Positions 1 to 12,120 of a stretch of DNA of 64,000 bases are shown piece after piece. The notes under the pieces were generated by a model that made no database searches, was not told the origin of the DNA, and saw only the letters and a program-made list of their open reading frames with translations. The number at the start of each line of letters is the position of its first letter. The first letter of the stretch is position 1. Origin of the DNA: Symbiodinium kawagutii (Eukaryota; Sar; Dinophyceae; Suessiales; Symbiodiniaceae); the NCBI GenBank assembly GCA_009767595.1, contig VSDK01022257.1:795386-859385 (forward strand). Reading direction: 5' to 3'. The position numbers and the translations under genes are program-made.

Positions 1-105
1 TATTGACAACCAGTGCCCCCTCCAAAGAGTTTCAAGTCCAGGTTTTCATGTCCTTTTTGGAATTTTATGGGACATGGACAGTCATTATTTTCCCACATTT
101 TGCAG

Positions 106-169
106 ATTCAAGCAGCAATGGGCTACGAAGTTGGACGCCAATTGTTTTTGTTGCATGCTGCGTTGGCAG
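106..169 (+). CDS. Exon-like segment, unknown
   Basis: Open frame IQAAMGYEVGRQLFLLHAAL between a pyrimidine-rich acceptor ttttgCAG and donor GGCAG|GTGCAA. The frame stays open to 240. No family recognised. Confidence 0.4.
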
Positions 170-416
170 GTGCAAGAGTTGCTGCGGGTCTCAAAAATGG
201 AACACCCAAAAACGGATGGTTTATCAATGTTTGCTCCTAAAAAATTGAATACCTTCCTTATAAAGATTCAAATTGGGAGTACTTCCACTTTAAGTAAGAA
301 ATAATTGCATAATCTCTCTGTATTCACATGAATAAATAAATAGATAGATACATATCTATATGTAATTGGAATAAATTGTTTTCAATTGGATAATTGCCGG
401 GCTACCCCTATTTCAG

Positions 417-571
417 GACACCACCAACTGGTAGATGACTTGGTTTCGCACCTGGCACCGGCACCGGGCAGATGCGTGGCTGTCGTTCGTCGTTCCATTT
501 TTGTTGTCGCCGGCGCGCCGTCTGTCCGGCGCGGCTGGATGATCAACTGCTCGGCGGTTGTGCTTCGCCAG
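417..571 (+). CDS. Exon-like segment, unknown
   Basis: GC-rich island. After acceptor tttCAG the frame reads HHQLVDDLVSHLAPAPGR and stays open to 637 with GC-ending codons. Family A copy A1 follows at 620. Family unknown. Confidence 0.4.
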
Positions 572-619
572 AGGGTTGTTTTTAGCCCAAAAAATTCCCC
601 AGGTTATCTAAGTAGATAT

Positions 620-720
620 GGTGGTTTCCCAAAATAGGGGACCCTTAAAAATGGTTAGTTTATTACTAATAATGACTAATAATGGATGATTTGGGGGTAC
701 CCCTGTTTTGAGAAACACCC
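620..720 (+). mobile_element. Family A MITE, copy A1
   Basis: Ends GGTGGTTTCCC...GAGAAACACCC. Flanked by a 14-bp direct repeat atctaagtagatat (606-619, 721-734), longer than other copies. Confidence 0.85.
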
Positions 721-1056
721 ATCTAAGTAGATATATCAATCAACCAGTTAAGTACTTGGATATATAACCAGTAATTCCTCCAGCTTCCTCCAGTTTCTTA
801 AACCATATTTTTTTGGTTTATTGAGGAAACCAAGCATTTAGGTAAAAAACCAACCATAACTTGATTGGTTTGGTGGTTTAAGCATTTATAGCAGTACACT
901 CCCAGTACAACTTGGGGCTTCTTAATGACTTACGAAATTTGCATTTTTTGAACTGTCTTTTTGGAATAAAGTCATTTGGGGGATGTATTTTTGGCGATGA
1001 ATCAACTATCACTTTGCATCTACAACAGCTGATTCAACATCTCCTCCATTGCTCAG

Positions 1057-1163
1057 GTCGAAACTTTGGCTTGAAGCCTTTAAGCACAGCCCAACAACTT
1101 ATCAAACGCTATCATAAGAAGCCCATTCTGAGGAGCCCGTCTGAACCGTGGAAACTGCATGAT
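1057..1163 (+). CDS. Exon-like segment, unknown
   Basis: Acceptor ccattgctCAG|GTC, donor GAT|GTAATG; the frame reads FGLKPLSTAQQLIKRYHKKP. Basic, with no recognised motif. Confidence 0.35.
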
Positions 1164-1350
1164 GTAATGGGATTGTCCTCAAGACTCAAAAACTGACGGC
1201 AAAGATGGATCCTGTTGCTATAGAAGTTTTCCCAACTTAACCAGTTGGAGATGAAAGGACTTTGCTAATGCTTGGGATAACAGCTTGGATGGGGAAAAAA
1301 GTTGATGGCAATAGCTGTTTCCCTTCACCACGGGATGGAAGCAGAGTTGG

Positions 1351-1545
1351 TTGCTTGAGCTACTGGGGGCAGTTGATGATCATCCAGGTTTCAGGCGCAA
1401 TTCGGAGTCGGATTGTCCAGCAGTGTTTGGGTTGTTCGATGTAGCGCCCCTCTGCTGGCGCAATCCATGCTCCGCTGCATGTGCGCCACCGTGGCAGCAT
1501 TGTGGAATGATGGTTCCGATCTGGAAGCCTGTGGGAGAAAGTGGT
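1351..1545 (+). CDS. Exon-like GC-rich segment with two open frames
   Basis: One frame reads ELLGAVDDHPGFRRNSESDC, the other AQSMLRCMCATVAALWNDG. Both look protein-like, so the true frame is undecided. Confidence 0.3.
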
Positions 1546-1871
1546 TGACTACCGAAGTGTGATACTGTTTATGTTTGCTCATGTGATGCTTGTAAAGCAA
1601 TGGATCACAACGGTAAATCATGGCAAATCCAAGTCGAAATGCTGAATTGATGGTTATAGCAATGATGAGTGTTTACAATGGTTCATCAAGGGTCTCTAAA
1701 CAGTCCATTGACAGTTTATCCATGGTTATTTGATCTACAGGATGCTTGTGCTAAGGCTTAGAAAGGCCAGGAAGTCCAGGCAAGTGGATCACTGGATCCC
1801 CAAGCTTGGGCCTGGTGATCAAGCTAGTGACCCTGTCAAAAGTCCAGGCAAAAAATTGGGATATGGGATAT

Positions 1872-1970
1872 GGGAGTTTCTCAAAATAGGGAACCCCAAA
1901 ATGCTTGGTTTACTACTATAAATAGCTAGTATTGGATGTTTTGGGGGTACCCCTATTTTCAGAAACCACC
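1872..1970 (+). mobile_element. Family A MITE, copy A2
   Basis: GAGTTTCTCAAAATAGGG...AGAAACCACC; no clear target duplication. Confidence 0.8.
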
Positions 1971-2288
1971 GCACTCGTATCTCAATTCAATTTAGCTGGA
2001 CTTTTCTGGATTGACTCTCTCAATTCTTTGGTTGAGGGAAAATCTGTGTTGAGAATTTGGAAACCTGTGGTACAACACCAAGTGTACATTTTGCTAGTTA
2101 TTTTCCCATTGCTTGTCGGACCCCAGCCATGGATCATTGAATCGTCAACACTCCTCAATCCAGAGCGGATATTTGCACTGGTACATGATTTCGAAAAGTA
2201 ATTCACCACATTGCTAGATATCCTACCAGTTTTGATATCTCTAGAATTCTATAGATCTACTACCGATATACCTGACTTGTTAAACAGC

Positions 2289-2543
2289 TTATTCAGTTGC
2301 GTTTTCTTCATGGGTTCCCACTCCAAGCTTGGCGTAGCGCTGTGTGTTGCCAGCGGTTGCGAAGAAAACACATCGAGATACGAAGGCCTTGAATGGTTCA
2401 GCAGTCGCTATTTGAGTTTCACCTTTACCGACAAATCGGGCGGTAAAGCCTTGACCGAAGCTATGAGCCACCACAGTTCGGAAGAAAAAGGACCCGGTCA
2501 CCGGAGCACAGTTTCAAGCTGTGGTCCAGCGTCACGAGCCTAG
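2289..2543 (+). CDS. Open segment, unknown
   Basis: Frame reads LEWFSSRYLSFTFTDKSGGK and ends at a stop at 2541. The opposite strand is also open over 2289-2501. No family recognised. Confidence 0.25.
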   Translation, partial: LFSCVFFMGSHSKLGVALCVASGCEENTSRYEGLEWFSSRYLSFTFTDKSGGKALTEAMSHHSSEEKGPGHRSTVSSCGPASRA

Positions 2544-2839
2544 CCTTTCAAGAGGAAAAGACACCAGTCACAATGAAAAAAGATGCAAAAAGCAGACTTT
2601 GACCAACTACTATGAGTTGCAGGCTTTACATGTTCCTGCTACAACGAGCAACAGTGGGAATAGGTTCAGTTGCTAGCCATCATGCTCACTACTTGCCTTT
2701 CCTGGCCATGGTCATGTTTGGCCAGTTGGAACCAATAGATTCCCTATGATTGTTGATGAGTTGATGAGTCCAGGTGAGCAGCGTTCTAAATTGGCGCTAG
2801 TTTACTTTCCTTTTCGCGGGAATTTATTCTAGTAAATCT

Positions 2840-3110
2840 TGACTACGTCTCACACCGCGAAAGCTCGCGAAAGCTTCCGCGAAAGATTTTTTTTCGTGAA
2901 AGCTCGCGAAAGTAATGTTCGTATGCATTTGTATTTTCCGATGTGTTGTGTTGTTCTGGCTGCGCGAAAGCAACAGTGACCGAAATCATACAAAATCACG
3001 AAAGGAGGGTTTCGCGAAAGCCCGCAAAAGCAAATTAACATTCAAACGTTTCGCGAAAGCAAAAACCTCAGCCGCGAAAGCTCCGGGCAAGCTTTCGCGT
3101 AAGCAATGAA
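2840..3110 (+). repeat. Dispersed CGCGAAAGC motif cluster
   Basis: About a dozen copies of CGCGAAAG(C) or one-base variants in 270 bp, mostly on + with one inverted copy (GCTTTCGCG). Spacing is irregular. Confidence 0.8.
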
Positions 3111-3670
3111 TAATTTCCATTGCGCGGAAAAAGGAATTTAGAACACAGCTCAGGTCCCCTATAGATCAGCAGAATCATCAATTCTCGACCATTACTACCA
3201 TTACTTACTGTCCTTAAGGCTCCGGCGTTACACAAAAAAAAGTGTGCAAAGCCAAAAAGTGGTCATTTCCCAAAAAGCGTTACAAAACACCAAAAAGTTT
3301 TGGCTGTAAGAACAGGACATTCATTCCCAGTTGGTACACTTTTTGAACTGCGCGCATGTTGCGGGAATTTGCGTCTATTTTGCATATTTTGGGGGAATTT
3401 GCGCGCGTCCTGCGGGCTGCCCACTTTGGGTCTATTGGTGCTTGGGGGGTTGATAGTCAAAAAAGTGTTCGAACCTCATGAAATCACCAAAAAGTGCGCA
3501 TTTAGCTAGAAGAAAACACTCAATGTAGTGAGAAAGTGTATCTAAACCATGGTTTACCAGAAAAGATGTTACATTGGAGTTTTCAGGATATCATCCATTG
3601 ACCATCAATTGGACGCCCAAGCATGAATGTTTCAAGGGATGTTATGGGAAGGGGAACCTCCAAAACTCAG

Positions 3671-3727
3671 CTGGCCCTCAAGAAAGCCCCCAGAATCCGT
3701 TGCAGCACGTGCCGGGAAGGGGACACT
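3671..3727 (+). CDS. Small exon candidate, CxxC
   Basis: Acceptor actCAG, donor ACT|GTAAGC (a strong consensus). 19 codons, LALKKAPRIRCSTCREGDT, with a CxxC pair. Too short to assign. Confidence 0.45.
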
Positions 3728-4148
3728 GTAAGCTCTTGTGCAGAACTGTGCCTCTTCAAACGTGTTTTTCCTTCTGGCTGAAAGAACAACATGGAACAAC
3801 AACACCTTTGACTATGTACTGCTGTTGCACCTACTGCTACTGAATAAAACATTAGCAGCTGTTGTTAAATACAAGTTGTGGTTGCAATTCAATGGTTAAC
3901 AACAGCATAATGTTAAATATCATTACAACTGCTAATGGTTTTGTACAACAACTATAATGGCTAAATACAGCTTGTTGTGACCATTATACAACGACAACCA
4001 CAACAAGAAGTCATGGTCAGAGTACCCAGGAAGTGCAACCAAGCCCTACGGGAGTCTCTCGGCGATTGCCAGTGAGGTCCCGTGCAAATTTGGGTCGCTG
4101 CTCACAGGGTTATGGCATGTTAGTTATGGGGTGGTAATGTTTCTATAT

Positions 4149-4256
4149 GGTGGTTTCTCAAAATGGGGTACCCAAAAAATGCCCCAAACATGTTTATTAC
4201 TATCTATGGTTTAGAATGGGATGATTTAGGGGTACCCCTATTTTGAGAAACACCCC
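4149..4256 (+). mobile_element. Family A MITE, copy A3
   Basis: GGTGGTTTCTCAAAATGGGG...GAGAAACACCCC with 4-bp duplication ATAT (4145-4148, 4257-4260). Confidence 0.9.
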
Positions 4257-4677
4257 ATATGGGCGATAGTGTTTGTTTTTTTAAAGCTTCATCATGGTTG
4301 ACATAGTTGTCCATGGTGTGTCATGATTAATGATAGTTGGTGATGAGGCATTGTGAAATTTGTGTGAAATACAGACAACAATCTATATATATATATACAT
4401 ATATATGTTTCATGCATGTTTCTTGAGTTTGCCTGTCATTCTGATCCACTAACTGTCATGAATTGTCAATGCCAAAGTATCATTAGTTGTAAAGAACCGT
4501 TCATTCCCAATTATCAATCCTTGTCATCACTCATCAGGCATTATCACTTGATGCAATCTAACATTGTGCTGGCCACAATTTGGTTTTTGAAAGCGGTAAA
4601 TCATCATGTGGCTTGTATCGTATCATTGGTGTCATGGCTTTCAAACCATAACATACCATGGCTTGTCGCTTTGATAT

Positions 4678-4831
4678 GACCTTGGGTCAGGTCAAAACCC
4701 TGTACCTGGTTCCCCTATCATTCACTATTGTTTTACCTATTATTGTTGGTTACTATCCCTCATTGTTGCGTTTTTCCTATTATTGTTGGTTATTATCCCC
4801 CATTATTGTTGGTCAATATTAACCCACAACC
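4678..4831 (-). mobile_element. Family C MITE, copy C1
   Basis: Reverse orientation; ends near GACCTTGGGTC and AACCCACAACC; duplication ATAT. Internal tattgttggttattatcccc block duplicated, so it is longer than usual. Confidence 0.8.
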
Positions 4832-5153
4832 ATATCACAAAATGGTATCATCATTGTCACTCTGTTTGAAAGGCACCTAAGACACTCTGAGGTTGACCAT
4901 CGTCATTCCTATCGTTTGTCGGCCCTGTGGGTAGTTATGGGTCCTTGATGGTCAGAAAGGAGGCAGAAGCCAACACACTAGCATCATCTACCCCATGGTA
5001 TTTTGCCCAGCATAGCTGGTCGTGATGACAGGTGTTGGTTTTCAATGTATGCCTAGATATATGTTATGTATTACTGTATTCATATATTTCTCTGAATACA
5101 CATGTGTATCATACCTGGCTCGTTTGGATATCATTTACCCTTCACCAACTCAG

Positions 5154-5330
5154 GCATTGGTCTTCTTCTGGTCGCCCAAGGTTTGGAAAGGAGGAAATCG
5201 ATTGGAAGCTACCTTTGACGCTGCAAGAGGAGTCTGCTCCTGCTTGAGGCAGTTCTGGGTGTCGGGTTCGCTAGGGAGCAACCCCAGTGCCTCATTGTTA
5301 TTCATAATGATTCCCTCTGAAGCAGCATAA
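5154..5330 (+). CDS. Exon-like segment, unknown
   Basis: Acceptor caactCAG|GCA. The frame reads WSPKVWKGGNRLEATFDAAR and is open to 5328; a second frame (GRPRFGKEEIDWKLPLTL) is also open to 5245. Confidence 0.35.
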   Translation, partial: ALVFFWSPKVWKGGNRLEATFDAARGVCSCLRQFWVSGSLGSNPSASLLFIMIPSEAA

Positions 5331-5723
5331 TCAGCCATGATTTTACCATGAAACAACCAGAACATGTATCAGCTACTAGCCATCATGAAGCATCATAAAC
5401 CGTCAGCCGCCACCGCCATAGTCATTCATCTCTCTTACACATAAGTGGCACGAGATTTTCAATCTTGGTCATAACACATACACTGGGTCGTGTTTGTCAA
5501 TTTCCTATCATTGCAAATCATGTGAAATCATCTCGTCAACCACCATTTCTGACCGTAAGAAATTGATGGAACTCATCACATCGTCAACAATTGATTTATA
5601 ATAATTCATTGAGTTGTGAGAAGTATATTGCTCGTAGAATTGTATTACCAGTTGCAAATGACAAACTACTAGTGTTTGCTATTTCCATGTGTATTGCTAA
5701 TCATCAAATTTCAACTACTAGTA

Positions 5724-5922
5724 CTTGGTTGGTGGTTTCAATCATTGTTTATTTTCTCTAGTGGTTATTAACAATTGGTTGGTTGACAAGCATATTTTTC
5801 AATAGGGGTGGTTCAACCATCAACCAGTCTAGTATCAACCATTAATTACAATCATTATAACTGCTATTATTAACCATTATTAACCACTAGTTCACCATTG
5901 GGGTGGTTCAACCACCAACCAG
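5724..5922 (+). mobile_element. Family D, long form
   Basis: CTTGGTTGGTGGTTTCAA...; the standard 100-bp unit ends at 5827 and a second CCACCAACCAG end lies at 5922. The same extended layout occurs at 19964-20206. Confidence 0.75.
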
Positions 5923-6202
5923 CAATGATCATTATCAACCATTATTCCCATATATAATCATTATTGACCACTATTAACCATTACTAACCACTAGTTAACC
6001 ATGGCTGGTTCAACCATCAACCATTACTCAACCATCATCAACCATCAATAACCATCAATGATTCAAAGGATTGGTGAGCACCACAACCAGTCATGGTATG
6101 ATCACTGGCTCACCATGGTTCACCATGGGTGGTTCAACCACCAACCAGACTACCATTTCTAACCCACGGTTTGTGGCGATCACAACCAGCCTTTCGTGCC
6201 AG

Positions 6203-6288
6203 GTCTACAGGTTAGCCGCGAAGTGGGGGCATCACTTCGAGAAAAAGAGATCCGGCGCTGGTGTGAAGCTGGTTCAGTTTATGGCCAG
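6203..6288 (+). CDS. Exon-like segment, unknown
   Basis: Acceptor cgtgcCAG|GTC (or CAG at 6210), donor GCCAG|GTTATA. Reads VSREVGASLREKEIRRWCEA. A long CCATTATTAACC tract precedes it, as for the M18 exons. Confidence 0.4.
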
Positions 6289-7122
6289 GTTATACATATC
6301 TATGTATATATATTTATATTTATATATTTATTTATTTATATTTATATTTATTTATTTCCATATATATATATATACAAAATACATGTATACATATGTTAGA
6401 GAGACCTTTAGGTGCTATTTTGTGCGTCCGATTTCTTTACTTTTGAGAATCCCGCAGGCATCACTGGAGAATTAAAAGGATTAAACGGATTAAATCATGT
6501 GATCCTTTTGATTTAATCCTTTTAGTCCCTTTAATCCTCCAGGCAGAGCGGGAGGACCTGGAGGATTTGGAGGATCGAAAGGGTCCAATAGATCATATCT
6601 ATCTACTGCTATATCAACCACTGTATATCATTGTCATTCCATTGGAAAACTTAATGATTGACTAATAATATGTGGTTGCCAATTAGATTATAATTGATTT
6701 TTATCAGTGATTATTATCAGTGATATTTGGCAAATATTATCATCGATTATTGGCAAACCCATTACATGATCTATCACTGCTAGACAAATACATGACACAA
6801 ACATGATTGTCAACCACCTCATGGCTATATATATCAACCAGCTGTCAATGGTTGTAGAACTGAATCAATTATTGTCAATCAGCAAACAAATGTGTCCCTA
6901 GTTCGTCTACCCCTATACTATCAATGAAACAAACATGATATAATAATCAAACCACAGATCATGTATTTTCTGCAACCCATTATATTTCAAATACATGATA
7001 ATCAGATACATGAAACAAACAATCACGGCTGTTTTCATGTATTTGTCAACCACTTCGAAGCGACGTTGCCACGGCCGCCGGTGTTGAGGCCTACACTCCT
7101 GCCGCAGCCGACCTCCCCTCAG

Positions 7123-7163
7123 GCTGCGTGCCGCCAGAGGGGTTGGGGTCAGCTTCGAGAAAG
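7123..7163 (+). CDS. Exon-like segment, unknown
   Basis: Acceptor ctcccCTCAG|GCT, donor GAAAG|GTCCCT. Reads AACRQRGWGQLRE. The GC-rich region starts at about 7055 and could be a longer exon. Confidence 0.35.
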
Positions 7164-7542
7164 GTCCCTATGGTGGTTTTATAGGGGGGGGGGTTATAGG
7201 AGTTTTATAGGGGTTGTATCCATGAATGATGGGTAATGATAGTGGTTTTATAGGCGTTTTCTAGGGGTTTTATAGGGGTTGTATCCATGAATGATGATGT
7301 TAATGATAGGAGATAAGAAGCAACAATAGTGGTTAAACAACTACTGGTTGGTGATTGAGGGCAATGTCGGAAACTCGCCATTTTTCTCGCTTGGTCAACC
7401 TTTGCATCATCACCGCAGTGGTTCCCGGCTTTTTGGTGGGTACTCGTAAGATCTTTGTAGTATCTGATAGCCATACAACGGTAGCTCCATATGAATACGT
7501 GCCACCCTCAGTTTTATCATGGATAGCTTGTGATTCACACAT

Positions 7543-7643
7543 GGTGGATTCTCAAAACAAGGAACTCCCAAAAATGGTTGGTTTCTTACTATAAGTGGCT
7601 AATGAAGGATGGTTTAGGGGTACCCCTATTTTGAGAAACCACC
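7543..7643 (+). mobile_element. Family A MITE, copy A4
   Basis: Terminal inverted repeats GGTGG.TTCTC/GAGAAACCACC; duplication ACAT on both sides. Confidence 0.9.
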
Positions 7644-7803
7644 ACATCTAAGAGTACTAACTTGTAGCATTCCCAGCAGTTTGATAATCCTTCCAGCAGT
7701 GACCTTCCCAAACCATCGCTGGGAAGGACGTTGCTGGATCTACCATCCAAGATGGGTGTTGTGCAATCGTCGTAATCAACCAGCCATTGTTGGTTAATAA
7801 CTG

Positions 7804-7895
7804 GTGGTAGAGCTTAGTGATGGGTTATAAGTTAAGTTATAAGTATTCACAGGAAAGGCTAAGCTAACTTATAACCCATCACTAAGCTCTACCAC
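7804..7895. repeat. Perfect 31-bp inverted repeat
   Basis: Arms 7804-7834 and 7865-7895 (start GTGGTAGAGCTTAGTGATGG) are exact complements around a 30-bp loop. Confidence 0.95.
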
Positions 7896-8157
7896 AGGTT
7901 ATTAACTTATAACTAGGTAGTTACAATACTAGGGGAAACCCGCCAACAAGAATGGCTAGCCCTCTAAATTTTGATGCTTCCTTCACAGCTAAATCATCTA
8001 CGGGTCGTGGCATTCTTGTTCACTTCTAGCTTGGTTGAGACAACTGCAAGTGGCAAGGGGTAGACTGATTTTTTCTGCCAGTAGTTTACCACAGCTCAAA
8101 GGTGGAGGCCCACAAACCTTATAAGTTGGTGAAGCAGCCAATTTCTAAGCCATCTTC

Positions 8158-8266
8158 GTGGTTTCTCAGACCATAGGGGTATCCCATTTATAATCCAGTA
8201 TATTGAACATTTATAGCAATGAATCAACAATAGCTTTGGGGTGCCCCTATGACTTGAGAAACACCC
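8158..8266 (+). mobile_element. Family A variant (CCATAGGGG type)
   Basis: Same ends as family A but with TCTCAGACCATAGGGG and a different centre, shared with 9022-9134. Confidence 0.8.
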
Positions 8267-8563
8267 ATGGGTTTATACCATTAGTATCCTTTATTGTTGG
8301 TCATTATCCCCATTATGTTCATGGGATCATGGTCATAACCCCTTTGAAGCCCCTTTACTACCCATGATTGGTGGTTAGAATTTGCTATTAATCATTATAA
8401 TCCCCGTAACAAGCAAACTAATAACTAATAATAATCCTCTATATCTCCGTATCAGTCATCATATTGAGAAACATCCATTTAACAGGCCTAGTTGTATCTA
8501 CCATTCACCTGGTCCCCATATCGTTATCTAAAACCCGTGGGCCCCCGTTGTCCACGAACTCAG

Positions 8564-8620
8564 GCAGCCAATGCGCCTTGCAAACACAAGGCACAGCTTT
8601 AGGCGCGGTCACGGGCAGCA
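8564..8620 (+). CDS. Exon-like segment, unknown
   Basis: Acceptor gaactCAG|GCA, possible donor CA|GTTGGT. One frame reads QPMRLANTRHSFRRGHGQQ. Confidence 0.3.
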
Positions 8621-9021
8621 GTTGGTGATGATTATAGTTAGTTAGTTAGCCGTGAATATTATAGCCATAACTGACTAGCCATAACCATAATTAACGTTCA
8701 TATTATGTTATAGCCACATTTGTCATCAAACCTAACTGCAGGTTGGCGATTCACTACTCACCAACTAATTGTGGTTAGTTATTCATTCAACCATGGTTAT
8801 GGTTAGTTATTGACATTTGTGAAATAACCATGGTTGAGGTTAGTTAGTGATTGGTGATGGTGTTGGTTATTCAACATGCACAATGGTTTGGACAATGGGT
8901 GAACATGTTGCTACTGAGCATTCATCAACAAACATCAACAGCCAATACCAAACATGAACAACGGTTTGGCTGGCTTGTTCATTCACCATATGTTTAAGTG
9001 ACAATTAATCAATACCAAATC

Positions 9022-9134
9022 TGGTGGTTTCTCGTGCCATAGGGGTACACCCAGTTCTCACCCAGTATATTAGACATTTATGGTGATAAACCAACAGCTG
9101 TTTTTGGGGTGCCCCTATCACTTGAGAAACACCC
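9022..9134 (+). mobile_element. Family A variant (CCATAGGGG type)
   Basis: TGGTGGTTTCTCGTGCCATAGGGG...TTGAGAAACACCC; duplication AATC. Confidence 0.8.
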
Positions 9135-10279
9135 AATCGAACAAGCACAATGCTTGGATAAGCTTCAATACAAGTTAATTAGTAAGCATCAACCCACCAA
9201 TCCCTAACAATGGTTAGTTGGTAAGCATCAATACCAGAGAAGTATCTAAGAACTTGATTGGTTGCTTGCCTGCTCGCATGCTGCTGTTTGGCTGGATTTT
9301 TTGGGGGTTGGCTGTTTAGTTTGTGTTGCCTTCAACTAGGTCATTGTAGTTCCACATCGAAGTACGTTTCTTGGTCCCAGATTACATTTACCCTACCCAG
9401 ATTTGCCTATTTAATGACCCAGTTTTGTAGCTGAACACACCATATATGGAGTGGTTGGGAGTGTGTTGGTTCCGAAAAATTGTCGCATAGTTCTGTTTGT
9501 TTAGGGGTTTTCGATTTTTTTTGGGGGTTTTCAATCAGCCGCGATGCGGTGATGGTGCGGTCGGTGCGGTCATGGTCTTATGGCGGTCCTTCCAGAGCCA
9601 TCATGATCCAAAGGAAGTGGATCTTCATGCAAAGGATAGCCAGAAACTCGGCGTGTTCATGAATCCTCGGTGCCTTCAACCATGATCATTTCTAGTAGAG
9701 GAAGTGCCAATCTATAAATGCCACTGTCAGCCGGGATTTCAACAAGTGCAACGACATGTTTGATTGCATGTCACCATTTTGGTGGTCCAGAATGATTGTG
9801 AATGTTTCTCGTTGATGAATCAGACATGAAATTTGTGTTGCTTGGATGCACTAGTAGCAAATCAGTGGTTATTCACCATGGTTAAACCGTTATTCATTTG
9901 CTATATAACCATCAGTAGTGGTCAGGAATTGTATGATTCATCATTCATCACCATGTCATTATCCCATCATCAGATTCCACGATGATCAAGATCTAAAACC
10001 AATGGAGCTTCATACTAGCTTCACTATGTTTTACTACCATGTATGACTGTCATTCTTGCCCATTGATTGTAGAATTAGTAATATTGGTTGATACTCTTGT
10101 TGCCATGGCTGGTATGCAGTACAATCACCTCATTCGAACTTGTACTGGTCAGTGTACTAGTGTAAGGTTTAGCAATTTACCTTGTGTAAGGTGATATCAT
10201 GCGATATATCTCTATCATGCAGTACTAGTGTAAATCACCTTGGGTGGTATACCTCCGTCATGTGACGCCGTCATTGCAG

Positions 10280-10377
10280 GTACTCCCAGGTCACATCTCC
10301 CGGTGCGCGGGCGAAGTTGTACAGAGCTGTTGGGCAGCGCACGCCATGGACGTAGCCATTTGGAAAACTGTTGCGTG
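10280..10377 (+). CDS. Exon-like segment, unknown
   Basis: Acceptor tcattgCAG|GTA. Reads HISRCAGEVVQSCWAAHAMD then VAIWKTVAWC; the frame stays open to about 10430. Donor GTG|GTGTTT is tentative. Good third-position GC. Confidence 0.4.
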
Positions 10378-11097
10378 GTGTTTGTCGTCACATAGAAAGG
10401 GATATTGATACATTTGAATATTTATGTGTGATATATTTATATTTGTTTATTCATATAATTTGTTTATATATATAATATATATATATATGTATTTGTGTAT
10501 TTATCTATTTTTATTTATTTACATTTCAATACATATATATATACATATATACATACGTTATACATTTCAGTATGTATATCTATCTCTATTTAAATATGTA
10601 TATTTGTATATTCATGAAGCTGTATATTTAAACATGCACATGCAGCATTAGTACACATACCTCATTGCAGTAAAACTACGCCAATATGCATGTATCTATC
10701 TCTCAACTGCATGCGTTGAGAATAGAGAGATGATGATGCTTCTTTTTACTTGGTTATAACCCTCGCATCATGCTTGAAATTGAGATTGGGCCATTCTGGT
10801 CTTGACTCTCGATTGAGCTGTTGCTTCCATTGCTCCATTTCAGCCAAGATCAAAGCGTTGTTTCAGCAGCCAGCAGTTCCTTGTATTTAAAGTCCATTAT
10901 ATGCAAATACTTGTTTTCGAATTAGTTTTACTCGCTGCATTATAGAGCACTTCGCCGTTTTGTTTTATTAAAGGTTGCTTTGTGCTTCTTGTGGACCCAA
11001 ACACTTTGGAGAGTTCAATCCTATAAGACATTTAAGAGACACTTCTGGAAGCCGCACAATAGTTTCGACTCAGATCCACTAGGTCAACAATCTTGTG

Positions 11098-11224
11098 CTA
11101 CCAGCATATACCAGCAGCTCAAAACTGGCATCCGGCGCCCCTGTGAAGCCTCCTTGCAACTTCACGATTTGTTGGCGTGGCTGGTCACATTGTTGCGGAG
11201 ATCATGTGACAAGATGAGCTTCAG
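11098..11224 (+). CDS. Exon-like segment ending at a family D element
   Basis: Frame reads QLKTGIRRPCEASLQLHDLL then AWLVTLLRRSCDKMSF. It ends TTCAG|GTTGGTTGG, so the donor-like GT is the first base pair of a short family D copy (11222-11268). Confidence 0.4.
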
Positions 11225-11268
11225 GTTGGTTGGCTAACATTCTCATAGGAGTTGAAACCACCAACCAG
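11222..11268 (+). mobile_element. Family D, internally deleted
   Basis: CAGGTTGGTTGGC...GTTGAAACCACCAACCAG, 47 bp, directly after an exon-like segment. Confidence 0.65.
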
Positions 11269-12046
11269 GATATGATTGATATTGTTGATTGATAGTAGCT
11301 GGTTGATTCGGGGTCGATGATGATAGTATACAAGCTCGCTGTTGGATGAAAAAGGCCACAACGCTCACGGTTGACAATGGGTCAGGTTGACTTTTGGTTT
11401 GGTTTTCATTTCTGGGTGTGGCCCAAAATTTGTTTTGTGCGTTTCCTGTGAGCAAGTGATCAGCCGCTGAATGTAGAACCATTGCGATTTGGACATGCTT
11501 GTTCGCACAATTGGGGTAGGCTTCTGAAGCAATAGAGAACTGTAGAACCAACTACGGTATTGAATCAGTATATAATAGCATCGCTTCGCAGGGATGCTAA
11601 AGACAATCGCTTCAACACAGAACCATTTTTGGGGATACCACTTGTATCGAAAAAAATGCTCAAAGAGTTTCAATTGCTGCAAAATTGCACAGACATTCCC
11701 TAGGGCAGGCGCCTAACAAGTGACCAGCATAGTTATTCAATTGCTGCATTTCCTTTGTCGCCCACTTCAAAAGGACAGTTGGGCGAGACCCGGGACGGGT
11801 CCGATCTGCAGGCCCTGCAGAAATGACATGACTCTTAGCAGAGCCATTTACAACGACAGGATGTGAATGCAGATATTTTGCAACCAGGAGCCCTCAATCT
11901 AAGCTGGTGAACATAACTCGGGAAACTGCCAGTCATTGCATATATGACTATAGTACACGTCAAATTGATTCCTGATCCAGGGTAGATATACGTACATAAA
12001 ACTATACTTAGATACATGGCTTGTTAATCAACCAACTTCGAACCAG

Positions 12047-12120
12047 GGGACCCCACCTTTGCGCAAGTCGGAACTGAAGCCTTTCAGAATTGGTTTACTA
12101 TCCTCAGCATACTCTCGCAG
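12047..12120 (+). CDS. Exon-like segment, strand uncertain
   Basis: Acceptor gaacCAG|GGG, donor CGCAG|GTCCAC, reading TPPLRKSELKPFRIGLLSSA. The opposite strand is also open and protein-like (LREYAEDSKPILKGFSSDLR), so the direction is unclear. Confidence 0.3.

Noticed and set aside
10350-10361. CGTAGCCATTT resembling the dinoflagellate spliced leader
   Set aside because: Only about 11 bases match and they lie inside an exon-like frame; likely chance.
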